A DNA stretch of 64,000 bases from Yponomeuta sedellus (GCA_934045075.1 OW203729.1:10298704-10362703), one strand, 5' to 3'; positions 35,701 to 50,700 are shown, counted from the stretch's first letter. A program made the numbers and translations. The notes: generated from the sequence alone by a model not told the origin.

Positions 35701-38700
35701 CTATGAATTGTTCTGGCACACTGACCGAATTAGTAACGGAGCGTCATGCGTTCGCCGTGATTGTATAATTTCCCCGACACTATACTCGTAGGATAGATGA
35801 TTGACGTTAGGTTATCGAAGTGCGTTAGATAGGGTAAATTTTAATTATAATTAAAATTTAACTATAACAAGGGGGAATGTAACGATACTTCTTTATAATA
35901 GGTGGCCGGCGCAGCCACCAGTCAAGTTTGAATTATTGGAAAGGTAATCGTTACGTTCTGTTTGATTGTGTTGTGTAGAAGTTTTTGTTTAGATAGATAG
36001 ATAACTCTTAATTGCAAACTATTTACAATATTTTACAAGCACAGCTTGAAAGAACTTACTTTATAAGCAGCAGCGGCGCGACGTATCGCCTCGAGTCGAC
36101 GTCCGTGATGGTCCCGCGCGCGGACTGCTGCGCCAGCGCCGCTAGCAGCAGCATCAGCGCCGCCTGCAGCGCCAGCGTGCCGCACAGGTACGTCCGCACG
36201 AACGTGCCGCCGCGCCAGCCCTCCGATTTGCATTGCCACGTCACCGGGAATATCACCTCTACCACCAGCGCGATAAGGACCAGCCTGCGGAGAAAGCCAG
36301 CCATCAGCGCTCGCGCGAGAAAGTCGAGTGATTATTTTAGTGATTGTTTGTTGTCGTGAATAAAACAAGGCCGCGAGGCAATTATTGGGGTTCGGTTGAG
36401 ATAATTATACCCCTATATTATGCGCACGCGCACCAAATCCTGAGCGATTCAAATCGTCTAATGGGATTTGACAGAGGATGGAATCGCTGAGGATTTGGTG
36501 CTCATCATTAGGTCCTTGATGAAGGAAAGGTGGTAGGAAATCTTTGTCTACCAATGATGTGAAGCAAAACCATAGATAATACTATTAACATTAAATAAAC
36601 AAAAGCGGAAGGATACAGAGCAGGAAAAGACTAAAAAATATTTTGTAGAACGCTAGCCTCACATCCGAGAGGACGTCGTGTTTTCGAATCTCTGCATACA
36701 CTCAAAACTTTGTTCTTTAAGTTTAATACATTCTTCAATTAACAACAAGCTATGCTAATAACAAACCCTGTTTCTGTAACAATTTTTTCCGATGTACAAT
36801 AAAGAATATTCTTATATTATATTAACACTTGCTAACTGTGAAAGGGAACATCGCGAAGACACCCGAGTGACTCAGATGTTCAATACGTTAGCATGTGAAT
36901 TGATAGTCAGCGACGGACACGCATTAAACCCATATTCTCTCTCTTTCTGAGGGAAGACCCTGCAGCGCATATCGGCTGCTTATGTGAACGATAAACAGTT
37001 TTTAAATTCAATTTATTGCTCAATATTTTCCGCACACTCAATATTTATTTTCCTTATTCTCAACGTAGCAGTGCTGTAGGTAAAGCTGTTTGTTACGCCA
37101 CGCTTCAGATAATCCTGAGTGTCTATCGTCTACGGCTAAAGCAGCATAAATTCATTTGTGATTGCCGGAACCGAACAGGAAAAGCTTTTAGTGGCTTCGC
37201 CGAGAATAGATCGCCCGCCGGCTGAAATAAGTGGATTACGCTCTATTTCCTTGGTAATGAAATTTATCGCGGCTATTCTCTTAGCGGAATTGGCGAAATC
37301 GTCTACAGCTTTTGGTTTTGTTTTGTAGCGTACGTGCAACGCTGCATGGCCGACATTTCTTGGCTCTTCTCTGTATACTTCTTTAACTTATCTACCGGCC
37401 TTACAACGCCTTACGAAACGCTATTTTGTTTTCTTATTTCATTTAATAAAAAATAGAAACCTACTTCAAAACACTACCGCACAAAAAATACAGACAGAGT
37501 TTCAACGAATAATAATATGATCTTTTGATTCAACATATTATTCAATAATAATATATGATCTTTAAGTACATATATTTCTAATTTGTATTTAAAAAATCAC
37601 GATTTTTGTGAATACCGCAACAAATCCACCAAAATCGGTTTTCCGAGAGCATAAAATATGTCACTACAGTCAGTAACAAAAACACCCAAATAGCTTCCAG
37701 TGTACCTTCAAAAATTTAAGGGTTCCCACAATTTCTGCAGAATCATCATCACATCCTGACTTCATGACCATGGGACCACCTTCCAAGTCTACCTTTTGGA
37801 ACAAAAATAATAATTTCTAATTCACCTTAGGGGGGAAATTACATAAAAAATAGGACATTTTGACGAGATGAGGACCAAAACAATTTTAAAACAATCTAGA
37901 ATCTATTAGAACCATTAGTAGACAGCTAGAGTGCGTGCGTGCCACGCGTTACACGGAGTGGCGGTATCTTATTGTCCGCGCATGTTTTTGAATAAGATTT
38001 TACCAACTCGAAACAAGGTTTCTCAAAACACTTGTTTGAGTTTGTGTACGTGTATATTTAAATGGAATAGTCAGAATAGATGCCATTTCTAATTGCTAAT
38101 TACATTATCGCGGCTTTCAAACCACTTAGATTTTAGTATGTATAGCAACAGAGTCTTGAAATAGGCCCAAAATTTTATAGGCAATTCCGGGTCTACTGGC
38201 GTATAACCATACAAGAGGCCGTGAAAAAGGTGCAATAGAGTTTTCGTTTTTTATTACGTACGTTTTCGTAATTTTATTTTCGAGTGCAAAATATTCTATT
38301 GTTCTTGTTAGGTACGTACCTCATTTTAATTTCGAAGAGCAATACCTTCTTATTCCATTATTCGTGCAACGTACGTCATCTTAATTTGAGATCTAGGAGA
38401 AAACATTCCAATATGCACTGTATTTTGATACGGAGCGTGCGACATTATCTCCCGAAGTTGCGAAAAGTTTTTAGATTTCATTTCGAGTTTTCCCTCGAGG
38501 GCTAAAATTTAGAAGGTGCACTACGCTTTCGTGTGGGGTCGACATCAAGGTGACTGCCTTTGTTGTCTGTTTGTTTGCACTTGGCGTCTTTAGGGAGAGA
38601 GATACTTAGCCACCCTGTTTTGCTCGACAGCTACTTTACCCTAAACGACACATAAGAGTAGAGCCGATAGAGTCGATAGCCCATCAAACTTTAAACGCGT

Positions 38701-41700
38701 GTACGCTATTTATTCAGTTACGTTATGGGTGAATATGGACCAAAAACGTATAAAATATGTAAGTACAGTTTAATTGCAGTCGACTGGAAGGTAACAAGTA
38801 AAGAGTACGCGTGTAAAGGTCGTCGAGCACTTAACTGTACCATTATGTCCATCTGAGCGTGATACATAGCGTAACAACGACCCCATATACTTGTCCTTAC
38901 GAAAAGGGTGCGTTTTACTAGTCTGAGTGTTTTTCCAGGTTTGTGGCGTCCTTTTCTGGTTACTATAGTTATCACGGTGTATCCTAGTTTGGGACCATAA
39001 CAAGTTCGTGTTGTGTGGACGTTATTTATTTATCTGTCAGCTGAACAACTTTCAGACATAATATAACATAGCACGCCTGTAACAGACACGCCTGTAGCGG
39101 TAGGCAGAGTTCAGGGTTGCAACGATCCTTACAAACATCTACATTCATTAGTCGTTGCAGGCATGCACGCCGTTTTCGGGTACTATTTATCTTGCCCTTC
39201 GCTAAGATATCCCCCATTTGGTCGAAGTATATGCGCCTGAGACGTCCCTTACCGGTCTTTCTAACAACTTTTAATTTGATAACATTTCCAATCGCGAAAA
39301 ATATCACCTGTTCTTTATCAAAGTGAACATACCTTCTCCAAGTCACCTGTTGGTTGGCTAGAATAAAATACTATTTAGTATTAAGCCCGCCAATTGTACA
39401 ATCTTTACAGGTACAATAAAGAATTTAATAATAATATCATATTATATAAGTAGATTTTATTTTGCGTTTTTTGTAGATTTTTACCCAAGTTGTCGACCCA
39501 TAGCGTTCCAACGTCGTTTTTTAATAGGCATTTTATTTAAGACGTAATGTTTTCCCGTCCGGTACCCGTTTAACAAGCTTAACTAAAAACAATTACGCGG
39601 CGGGCGGGCGTCGCGCGGGAATATTTTCACGGAATAGGCTGGGGAGCCTTTGGAACGCGAAACTCACATTAAAGGAGGCTATTCAACCTTTTAATGGAGC
39701 TACAAACGCGGTCTTTGCCGTAGTGTCAGAGGTAGTCAGATACCGAGTTGACAAAAAATGCTTTGCTCTCATTCGACAGGCTATGTTAAACGATCATAGT
39801 AAATGATGAAAAGGCCTGATGAATATTTTGCAAACGATAAATTTGTTATAACATGTCGTATTTAGAAGCAATATTTTAAGTAGGTACGGTATAATATAAT
39901 AGCTTCCATGCAACCGAATCACCTCTTGGTCCCAAACTAGAATACTCTGTGGTGTGATAACAATAACATGGATCTTACACCCAAACTGATGCCCTTTATA
40001 TTAGGTACAGACCTAATACAAAGGCATAAGTTTGGGCCTAATGCATAAGTTTGGGCGAATAGATAATTTTATACCCCGATGGGAATCGACCCCACGTCCT
40101 TCGAACCACAGTCGTGGGTTCGAATCCCACTGTGAGTTTTATGTTTACCCAGTTATCTTTCTCGCATATTGTCTATAATTCATCTCATGCATAAATACTG
40201 TCGCGGTCCTATGCATTGTCTAGCCCGCAACAATACTCACAAATTTCTCGTACTAAATACCTGTTAAGTTTGATTTTATGTAAATTTTAAATAAGCACTA
40301 AATTTTAAAGAGCATACATAAGATATCGATCGATATCAACCCTTGTGTGTCCCTGTCAGAAGTTATTAAGCCGCCTATAAGGCCTCTGACATGGCTTAAC
40401 GACTGCGATTACATGACAGTCGGCACCAACGGCTAACGTGCCTTGCGAAGCACGGAAGAGCTCGGATAAAACGCCACTAGCGGCAGGGACGGGACGGTCA
40501 CCCATCCTGTATCTGACCGTGCCTGTTGTTGCTTAACTCAAGTGATTGATTCCAATCACTCGGTTCGACTAGGCCACGAGCGCTTCTAATAAAACAACAT
40601 AAAATATATTGCACCGTATTTAAGAAAACAAAATCTAGGCAGTTTTACTTATACGAACTTTCATTCGAGTGCGAATGTTTTTGAAATGTTTTTTACACTA
40701 GTTAGTCGTTCATCACTCATCAGTCACATTGACATAGTATCTGTTGCTCGCGCATTCATCAATATTAATGATTCACTTCACTCTCGCATCCCATCGATCG
40801 AGGGCTTTCTACTCGCGACCTTTGCTCTGCACTGATTGCCTTCTTCACACTTTATTTAGTCTCTGTTTACACTCGAAGATTCAAGAGCAGTCACTGAAAC
40901 AAGGCTCTTTGGCAAAAATGTGTCGGAAATGTGATAACTAAGTATGTGTAGAGTAACTAATGATTTTCTCGCGAATTCGGCCAATATTCATAAGATCAAT
41001 AATATTATATCTTCCATAAATGGCTTCATCTTCCATATTAACTTATGTAGGTAAGTACAAGAAAATAAGATACTAAGCAAAAAGTTGTAGCGAATAATTA
41101 GGTATGCTTTAATTGACAACATTTCATATTTTACAGCGCGCAATACTAAAAATACTGTTTCTTAATTTTGCTATCTTGATTACGAAAAAAATATTTAGAA
41201 TTTTAATTATTGCTTAATTTTAGAGAAAATAAATAAAAACCAAAAATTGTGTGATGACGACACACATACGGTGGAATGAGGAGGTAGGCAAGAGGTAGGT
41301 ACCGTTGCCTAGTATAAAAAATGATATGACAGATGTCATTTTCAATTTCATTCAAATGTCATGTCGGAGAAATTACTTTTCCTTTCCTTAATTCCAATGG
41401 TTAATGGCGGCAAGGGTGTAAGTATTATCATTGAATTTAAAGTAAGGATAGAAGATCATTCAATAGCTTTTTTCGGATCCTGGCGCTGACGTCGCTTGTC
41501 GGTAAAATTTGTGACTAACTTATTACATTTTCTGTGAAATAACGAAATTGAACCACGTTTCCCTAATAGTTTATTTTTTTAATAAATTAATATTAAAAAA
41601 TCCAATGATTTAATCAATAAGTTATTAAAATCGAGATAACTTAATTATTTTAATCAATCTTTCGTAACCCACTCAGCCTTACTTACTTCAAATTCAATGG

Positions 41701-44700
41701 TATTATTAAGCCGTATGTGTGACGTCATTTGGCGGTTACGTCCCTTTAGAATAAGGCGAAATTCAAACAGAAAATTATGAATGAAAATCATCGAATTTCC
41801 GAAAATAAAAAAATATGGCTGGTTTTATATCGTATCTAGTTTCCTATAAGACAGTAAAATACGTATGCTAAAAAATTGAAATGTTGTCATTTGTACTATT
41901 TATTTATTTACCTTTGTCGAGGTGGTTTATGGTGTCTGTTTAAGTTTACTAATATTCTTTTTGTTTTGTAAATTAATAAATCATAGAAGGCACGCCTCAT
42001 CCCTCTATCCGCGGCCATCCTCATCTAGCCCTCCCAGAGTCCCAGCAACCTGCCTGAGGTCATAATTTGTTTTTTAAATGACTTGGCCATCTGTTTTGGC
42101 GAGCACTTATTTGTTTTTAATTTGGTGTGTCATGGTCATGTCAAATGAATATTTTCCTCTTCTGGTATGATATATCATTGCACTCGTATGTTAATTTACT
42201 GACGACCTCCCCAAAACAAACGTACCTATTCAATCCCAGAGTATAAAGTATAATTTTTTTGTTCGCTACACATTATTTCAAAATACTTAGGGGATGATTT
42301 TTTTTCTTATCAAATTTTCATCTGTCAACGGATTCTGCTTAAACGTGGCACACACATGTAGTTCTGCTTAGTTCATGTGACTACAATATTAGCTGATATG
42401 TATATAATATGTGATGTAGAGACGAAAGACAACCAAGAGAACTCTCCATACTTTTAGAGATTTTTTTACATTCTTTTGTGATTTCGTTCGTATCTCAAAA
42501 ATAGTAATGCAAACAAGTTACAAACTTGGTATGATTATAGCGTAGTCTTATTATTATTATTATTAATACGTTTATTGCACATAAGTAAAAAAAATACAAT
42601 GGCAATGTAGCGGACTTAATGCTATAAGCATTTTCTACCAGTCAACCACCGATGGTGCAAGAGATTAAATGGTAGGCATTCGAAACAAAACGGAAGAGAA
42701 ACTTAGTTAAAATAAGATAAAAATATTAAAAATAGTCTTATAAAACGTGCCTTAGTTATAATTAAGGCACGTTTTAAACAAATTACACAGAACGATATCA
42801 ACCCCTGCATGTCCCCACTGCTGGGGCACGGGTCTCTTCCTGCAATGCATGGTTCCTGACTGTGTCCGGATTAGTGACTGAAAGAAAACATTATTTTTTG
42901 CTAAATACGTATATGACTGTGGTGGAACTCTCGGTGTGCACTTTGCCTTTTTTTAACTCAAAATCTACTTATATAAAATTTGATTCGTAAGACCGTAAAA
43001 AATTGCGAAAGAGTGAAAGAGCTGGAAGCAAGATACATACTACTCTGCAGTACTAGCAAATCCTAGAAAGGCAAGACAAAATGGCTCTACTTTTCCTTTT
43101 ACCCTAAGGGCCTGCGTAGACGAGGGACTATCCCTCGGGTAGTTTTTTGTCCTTCGATATAGATCTCTTATAAATGGTATCGAATAACGCACACGAAGGA
43201 CTAAAAGTACCCCGTACAAACAGTCCCTCACGTTACCGAGGACATCAAGATACCGGACTGGACAAAAGTTCGGTGTCGGTCAACTTCATTTAAATTACGA
43301 CACAATGTAATCTAAGAATATTTGCTTCCATAGCGTACGCTTCACTCAATTTCCGGGGAACAAATGACCGCACACCGTGGGCGTTGAGTCCGCGACCGCG
43401 ACATTTTTTACGATTCAGGGACTTTTGCCTTGGGGACAAATGTCCCTCGTCTGCGCAGGCCTTAAGATAGGTATATTTCACGGTGAACTCCCAGTACGCC
43501 AGTTATTATCACTTAACTCCTCTTTACCTTGAGCATTGAGCAGATGATATTGAGGAATCAGAGTGGGTTAACCGTGCGTGCCGCGGAAGCGGGCGGTCTC
43601 TTTGACCCACACGACAACCTCGTTAACCCAAAGACCTTCAACGCGATAATCACTCGAGCTGGATAATTTACCGGCAACGTTCCCGTCAATCATACACTTT
43701 AACAGTCGGCACCGGCAGACCCATCAACTTTCCAAGATAGCATCTTTATCGGGAGGGCGTATCACGGACCGAAAGCTACTACGTCAGCGATAACATAGTA
43801 TCCCGTAGACAAAGAGCGTTGCGGCGACACTTGAGTGTCGAGTCTTTTGAGGCCTAATTATGCACTACGAATGTCGTTGGAATCTCATGCTATAGCAGTT
43901 AGTGTCGAATTTTACTATCAGACGATTGGTTCCTATAGTTCAGGATTTTGTTCGTGTAGATAGTGTATTCTTTGTTGCACACAAAAACTTCAGTAATATA
44001 AAAACCTATTTAAAGGCTAAAAATTCCACCCATGCCGGGATTTGAAGCCGCGACCTCTGGCTATCCGTGCCGGCAGCGGCAGCGCCCTAAATAGGTTTTT
44101 AAAATTGTCCTTAGCACGGGTTAGTGCATTAGAATTAATATATACAGTAATATAAATTTAATATATCAAATTGTAGTACAATGGGCGGCTTTATTACAAA
44201 AAGCAACAAACAGCGTAATACAGGAGCTGGTCTCCTCGCAATCTAACAAGAGAGGTTTAAAAAAACTATTATGACGACGGGAGTATCGCACTTTCCAGTA
44301 CATTAATTGTCCAATTCTGACATTTTAGCGCCAAAAACGCGCATGCCGCGCAGTCATGCTACCTATTTATTTATTTATTTATTTGATATATACAATAAGA
44401 ACTTACAGCTAAACCAAAACGCTCTTAATGTTACTTAAATATTTCACACAAAAATTAACTACATAAGTGTAATCTTAAATTAACTACAATATATGACATT
44501 GAGTCAACAAAAATATCGACATGTTGGACATCGTTTAAAAACTTATTGAGCAGGGCAAGGGCCCTAGCCGTGGGCGCGTTGCTGGCGCGGCGCGTGCGCT
44601 GCGAGAGCTGCGCGAACAGCAGGTGCCGGCGCCGACCGCAGCGCAAGTAATTATCCGGGATGAATAGTCTGATGCTGCCCAGTATACCAGGATTATAGAT

Positions 44701-47700
44701 GCTATTCCGCATAAGCAAACAGTAATGGATGCCTAGTTGCAGTTTCCGCCTCAAATCCAATGTATCGAAGCCTACCATACCGTACACAAATAGAGACGGG
44801 TAAAGAAATGGATAACTTCCATACATCCGCTTGTAAATATACCTGGCAAATTTCCTTTGGACCCGCTCTATCATCAGAGTATATTTACTTTCGTGAGGAT
44901 CCCACGTAACTGCAGTATATTCTAGTTTGCTACGAACAAACGCGTTGTATAGCATGATAGCAACTCTTATATCCCGAAACTGCGCAGCTGTTCTCATGAT
45001 GAAGCCCAATACTTTATTAGCGCTTTTACATACATTTGTGACATGGTCACGGAAACTGAGCTCGGAGTCCAACAACAAACCAAGGTCTTTTATGCTAGTC
45101 ACTCTCTGTAACACCATACCGCTCAAAGAGTACGATACTACAATTGGCTTACGGGACCTGCTAAAAGTGATTACTTTACACTTTGCGACATTGAACGCTA
45201 GTCTATTTGATTGACTCCACCGTTCAATCTCCTTAATATCACCCTGCAAAGCCAGGCAATCTGCTTCACCCTGTACTGCTTTAAAAATCTTTAAATCATC
45301 AGCAAACATTAAACATTGACCAATTTTTAGGACCTTGGGCAAATCATTTATCATCAGCAAAAAAAGGGTTGGGCCGAGTGTACTGCCTTGGCTTACCCCC
45401 GATCTGGTAAAATATTCTTCAGATTGGTATTGCTGAAGCTTTACGTACTGACGTCTATCCTTGAGGTAATTCGCAAAGAACTTTAACAAGCCTGGAGTGG
45501 CACCTAGAGATGAGAGCTTCATCAATAAAATATCGTTGTCCACTACATCAAACGCTCGTCGAAAATCTAAGAACACCGCATCAACCTGTAAGCCTGCATC
45601 CATCTGTGCCATCGAGTAGTCTATAAAGCTAACGTGATTTGTTGTGGTGGATCGAGCAACACGAAACCCGTGTTGTGCATCGTCAAGTCGTACATTTATT
45701 TGGCAAGTTAAGCGACGGTTTACTATTGACTCGAAAACTTTGCCAAAGATTGCTAATACTGCTATAGGTCTAAAGGTACTAACATCTGTAGATGACCTGT
45801 CCTTTGGTACTGGTGTTACTCTTGATAATTTCCACCGATCGGGGTAGCGACTAAGTTGCAGGGACAGATTGAAAAGGTGAAGCAAAGGCTCCTCCAATGC
45901 ATTCAAACAGTCCTTAACTAAAAAGGCCGGTATGGCATCGGGACCAGCCGCAGAGCTTGCTTTCAGTCGACGGACTGCTCGGCGCACGTCAGCCACGGTG
46001 ATCGGGTCCATACGTATGGACAACTCGTGGCCGGCGCCGCCCGCCTGTCGCTCTGCCTTTTCAGGATCCAGATGTGGTACATCGCTGAGAAAAACAGAGC
46101 TGAAGTATTCAGCAAAAGCTGAAGCCGCCTCCTCACCCTCTACCTTCTTACCCTTGCACATGTACACATTACTCTGACTTCTATCTTTACGTCTGTCTTG
46201 TACATGTTTCCAGAATTGCCCTGGATCGCTACGAATATTGCTTTCTACTGATTTAGTATACTGACAGTACGCTTTATGCACTAATTCCTTGATAAGGCCT
46301 CTGTAGTACTTATAAACTTCGCGATTGAATTCCAGACCCTTTTGCTTATATTTTCGGTGATGAAAGTGTTTAATTCTAATTTTTGAAATAATTTCTCGTG
46401 TAAACCACTGTGGATATTGCCGTTGATGAGTGTAATTTACATTTTTAATAGGTACATTGTTACTGATAACCTGGTTCAGTGCTGCATAAAACAAGTCTGT
46501 TGCCAAGTCAACATCCTGCTCATTTAGTATATGGGACCAATCTATATTAGCTATGCTTGAATAAAGAGCATTAAAATTTGCCTTCCGGAAATTCCAATTT
46601 GGAGCATAGCAGCGAGAAGGAACTCCTGCTCCCAGCTTTCTACAGAGAACATGTGCGCCGCGCGGTAGGAGTAGAGTTACTTCAAGCGGTGGGTGGTATG
46701 CATCGGCCGGTACCAGTGGCTCGACTTCTGCGGATACTACAACTCTATCGGGTTTGATATTTGATAAGACGAGGTCCAACATGCCACCATATGTGTTGAG
46801 CACCTTACTGTGCTGCTCTAATTTACAAAACTCTAAGAAATTATCGAATTGAAGTTTCACATTAGCACTACAGGAGTTTAAGTTAAAATCGCCAAGCATG
46901 ACAATATGTAAAAACGCATATTTACAAACAATGTTCTCCAAACACGTAAGAACATCAAGGTACTGCTTATCGCTATAACTAGGAGGCAGATAAACTACGC
47001 ATACTAGTAATTTAATGTTTTTCCACGTAACGATAGTAAATAACACCTCCATGTCCGCCGTCAAGCCATCCACCTCCGTCACGACACGGACCGAGTAAGT
47101 ATCTCTTACCGCTAACAGGACTCCTCCCCAGCCAGCCCCGCCCGCCCGGTCCTTCCTTAACACAGTGTACCCGCGGGGGAATAGTTCCGCGTCGGCCACT
47201 GACGAGTTTAGGAATGTCTCGGTAAGAGCGATGATGTCACTGGAGCAGACTGCGGAGACATTGTTGCAGAACGCTGCTGTTTTGCTTCGAAGACCTCTAA
47301 CGTTCTGGTAATAAAACTCTATCTCCTTGACTTTGTTATTTTTCTTCACTCCCTGTTGTTTTGCGACGAAAGGACTGGCCACCAGGACTCTGAGACCAAG
47401 GCCTTATACAAATGTCTTCCGCCCAGTTCTCAGGGGCCATAATGGCATCTGCTTGCCTAGCAGGTACATCCAACTTGAAACTTGTGTAGTTACCTTTGGC
47501 TTTAAGTGACGCGACAACACATGATGCATCCCCGCATATCGTGCTGAGGTGATTGCGAACTTGTTCTTCCGTGGTCCCGACTTTCACATAGTACAGATGT
47601 AGGTATCGTCGCCTCTCTGCCGCTTCGAGTTTGGTGGTGCCAGGTGCAGCCGATCCGCGGGTTACTCCCGCAGGAGTGCTACGACGGCGGCCTCTTTTTA

Positions 47701-50700
47701 CAACCTGCGTCCACTCTGGCTCCTGATGTTCGTTGGTAGGATCTGCAGCAACAACAGAAATCTCCGTGGATTGGGTGGATGTTACCGGCAGTTCGTTTGT
47801 ACGTGCCAACACGCCCTGTGGTTGCGTTAAAGCTGCAGTGCTGTCCTTACTTTCTTCGACTTTTCCACGATTCATCTGCTGTGCCTTAGTCGGCTTCGGT
47901 TGGGGTTTGTTGTGGACTTTTTCCAAGGCACATACTTTATCCTGCAATAATTCTAATTTGTCCTCAAGTTGTTTAATATATTTGTGCATTGGTGTTGTCA
48001 GCTCTGTGAATAATTGACCAATCACTATCGGCAGGCGATTACTAATGACCTGCTCCAACTCCTCCCGCACAACTGATCTCAAGCCGTCGATGCAAAACAT
48101 GTCCTCCGCGTATGACGTTTGTAAATCGATGTTAGTCTTAGAGGCGCCTCCACGCCGTATAGTCACGTTCTCACTGCCTCTATTCGGGGAGTGTTGCACC
48201 TTAGCTGCAGCCGCGTTAGCAGTTGCGGATTCACACATTATCAAACTCACGTCGTGCGACATCTCTGGAGCCTTTCGCACAGGGGTATTGTCATTGCGCC
48301 CACGTTTAGTCACGTTATCGCAACAAGGACCTTTCCAGCTAACTTTCAGTTGTTGCGAGTTCTCTCTGAAGTAAGCTGATGTAAGATTTACACATTGGTA
48401 ATGATAGTTGGCTTTACAATCTCTGCATGTCAGACGTTCAGCGGACTCTATCTTTCCTCGACAGCCAAGGCACTGCATGTTGGTGATGGTATACAAGCGC
48501 CCTTCAGGATACGGTAGCAATCGTCAGAACTGCGATTCGTTGCTATTTCAACTTGAACAGGCGCTTTGCTAATAGTGAGGTGAAAATTCGCGGTCCCGTT
48601 GCTATTACTGGTGGCGCAGGATGAACTGTGACAGACTCACAAGCAGATGGCTCGGGTTCGATCCTCGGCAAAAGTCAACCAAATTTAAATTGTTTCGGCT
48701 CAAGTCCAACTGTGATTGGCTCACCCTCCGGAGATCAAGTAGCACTGGTTCTGGTTCCGTAGGGGAGGCAGGCGATGCGAAAGAGCGAGAAGTCCAATTG
48801 CAACCGAAGTTTCAAGATGGCCGCGGGGTCTTATGGAAAACCACCCAAGCGAGAGCAGGAGGATCCGATACAACTCCAAATAAGTTAAATAATTCAAATA
48901 CGTTGATTAAGTTAAAATCAAATAGCTAGACACAGACACGTCCGTACACCACGAAATCACGGCAAAAAAAATGCCGGACATTCGGCAGTAGGATGTCGGT
49001 AAGTTCAGTACAGACGTTTTAAATGTGATTTTTCACGGTATGTACTCATGCCTAGTAAAAAAAAATACGAATAAGATCAATGACACGATAGAGTGTAGGT
49101 AGGTGTATAGAATGTAGATCTACCTAACTAGTTAGACGGTTCGTAGACAACAGGAAGTTGTAAGCAATAACATAGAAAAGTCATCATTGTAGTATTTCCA
49201 CACGAATAGTTTTATCAAAACACGATTCCTTAAAACACTCCTCAGACGCAATTTAAATAGTCTGTGGCAAAGGGAAAGATGTAACCACGTAAACATATTT
49301 ACGTAGATTTAAACTGCCTGAGGAGGGCTTTAGAGGGAACCTGTTTTTAGTAAATAACGCCGTGAGTTTTCATTCTGCTGGTTGTCGTAGACACAACAGC
49401 ATGTACCGATTTTAAGGTTCCATTAACGTTAACAAGGAACCCTTACAGTTTAGCCATGTCTGTCGGTCCGTATATAGTATACGCCGACAAAACGATGGAA
49501 TAAAATCAGAATTGAAATCTATTTTTTTTTTCTCGCCTGAAGGTTATCGTTGGATTAGTCGTTTCAAATATTGTGAGTCTAGGTATACTATTTTTGATTT
49601 AAATTAAAACCGACTTACAATACCGAAATATACATATGAGGTATATTCCTACATATCCTACCTGTATAAGTATTTCTAGTGCTTTAGTGTTCTGAAGTCA
49701 GTTATTATTTAGAAAAAAAAATATAGGTATTTCACGATTTTTTTTGTAAATAATGTGGCCTCAATAACAACGCCTGTTCATCGTGGTTTTTTAAGGGACT
49801 AATCACCACGACAACAAAATTGTCTATTTTGACTTAAATTTTGGATTAATAAATGCAAATCTAGGTCTTATTCATCAAAACCAAAACAAAAAAATTGGGT
49901 CATTTGCGTCGAATTGAAAATATTCTCCTTTTTTGAAGTAGTTTAAGAAAATCAGGACAGAATAATGAACTTTAAATCAAAGCTCACGGCAAAGAAGGCT
50001 TTACATGTTACTGAGTAATACGTGACCAATTTACAAAAGAAAAACATTGTACAAGTTCCATTAAAAATCACTTTAGCGAAGTTGTGAGCCTGTTAGGCAG
50101 ATGAAAAACCTCACTCATTCTACGGAATCCTGCACTGTGCGTGGACCGCCATGCACTTGGCCGGATTTTATTTCCAGCAATTATTTCGAAATGCCTCTTT
50201 TGCCCTTCCCCACAATGATGGTCAGCTCTGCCTACATCGTCAACACTTGCAATCAAGGCTTTTCGCAACACTGCAGTTTGTAAATCAATTAACAACGCTT
50301 AATAAGCAACGACCTCCGTAGAAAGGATGATCCGTGTAGTTTTGCGTTCGCTATGTAAATTAACCATGTTGAGACCAATGCCGGCTTGGGGCGGAATATT
50401 ATGTCGCAGTTGCGACGTATAGGCGAATAAATTATCTTTTAGTTAACTGGCGCCAAGAATTCGTATGAAACAAACATACACAACACCGAAATACCTATAC
50501 GTAGAACTACATGGTTGCCACCATGTAGTTCTACGTATAGGTATTTAGGTTAAGAATTACGGTTTTGCTAAAAGTGATAAAGGTGGGAGCGCTCGTGGCC
50601 TAGTCGAACCGAATGATTGGAATCAATCACTTGAGTTAAGCAACAACAGGCGCGGTCAGGTGCGGGATGGGTGACCGTCCCGTGACTACCGCTAGTGTCA

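Larger units (their letters stand above)
44365..48900 (-). mobile_element. Near-intact two-ORF non-LTR retrotransposon (CR1/Jockey-like) in DAGL intron 1
   Basis: Minus strand, in the same orientation as the lipase gene. A GC-rich leader of roughly 400 nt precedes ORF1 (48478-47336), which overlaps the open frame of ORF2 (47403-44455). A short 3' UTR and an ATAA/AAAT microsatellite tail follow (44365-44385). Neither frame contains a stop, so the copy is young or recently active. Endonuclease and reverse transcriptase motifs are complete by eye. The 5' boundary is uncertain and I could not find a convincing target-site duplication. The clade is inferred from the PHD-like ORF1 and the ORF2 motifs. 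Confidence 0.85.

Noticed and set aside
36033..36368. ATG at 36304 as the start of the lipase
   Set aside because: The seven codons it adds lie in the pyrimidine tract of an acceptor (GGCTTTCTCCGCAG). Exon 1 at 51886-51980 supplies the conserved family N-terminus in phase.
39026..39346. 106-codon minus-strand open frame
   Set aside because: Overlaps repeat-like sequence (ACGCCTGTAGCGGTAGGCAG) and a SINE 3' fragment. No recognisable domain.
50068..50295. Overlapping frames on both strands near 50.1-50.3 kb as an exon
   Set aside because: No splice-consistent boundaries and no family resemblance.
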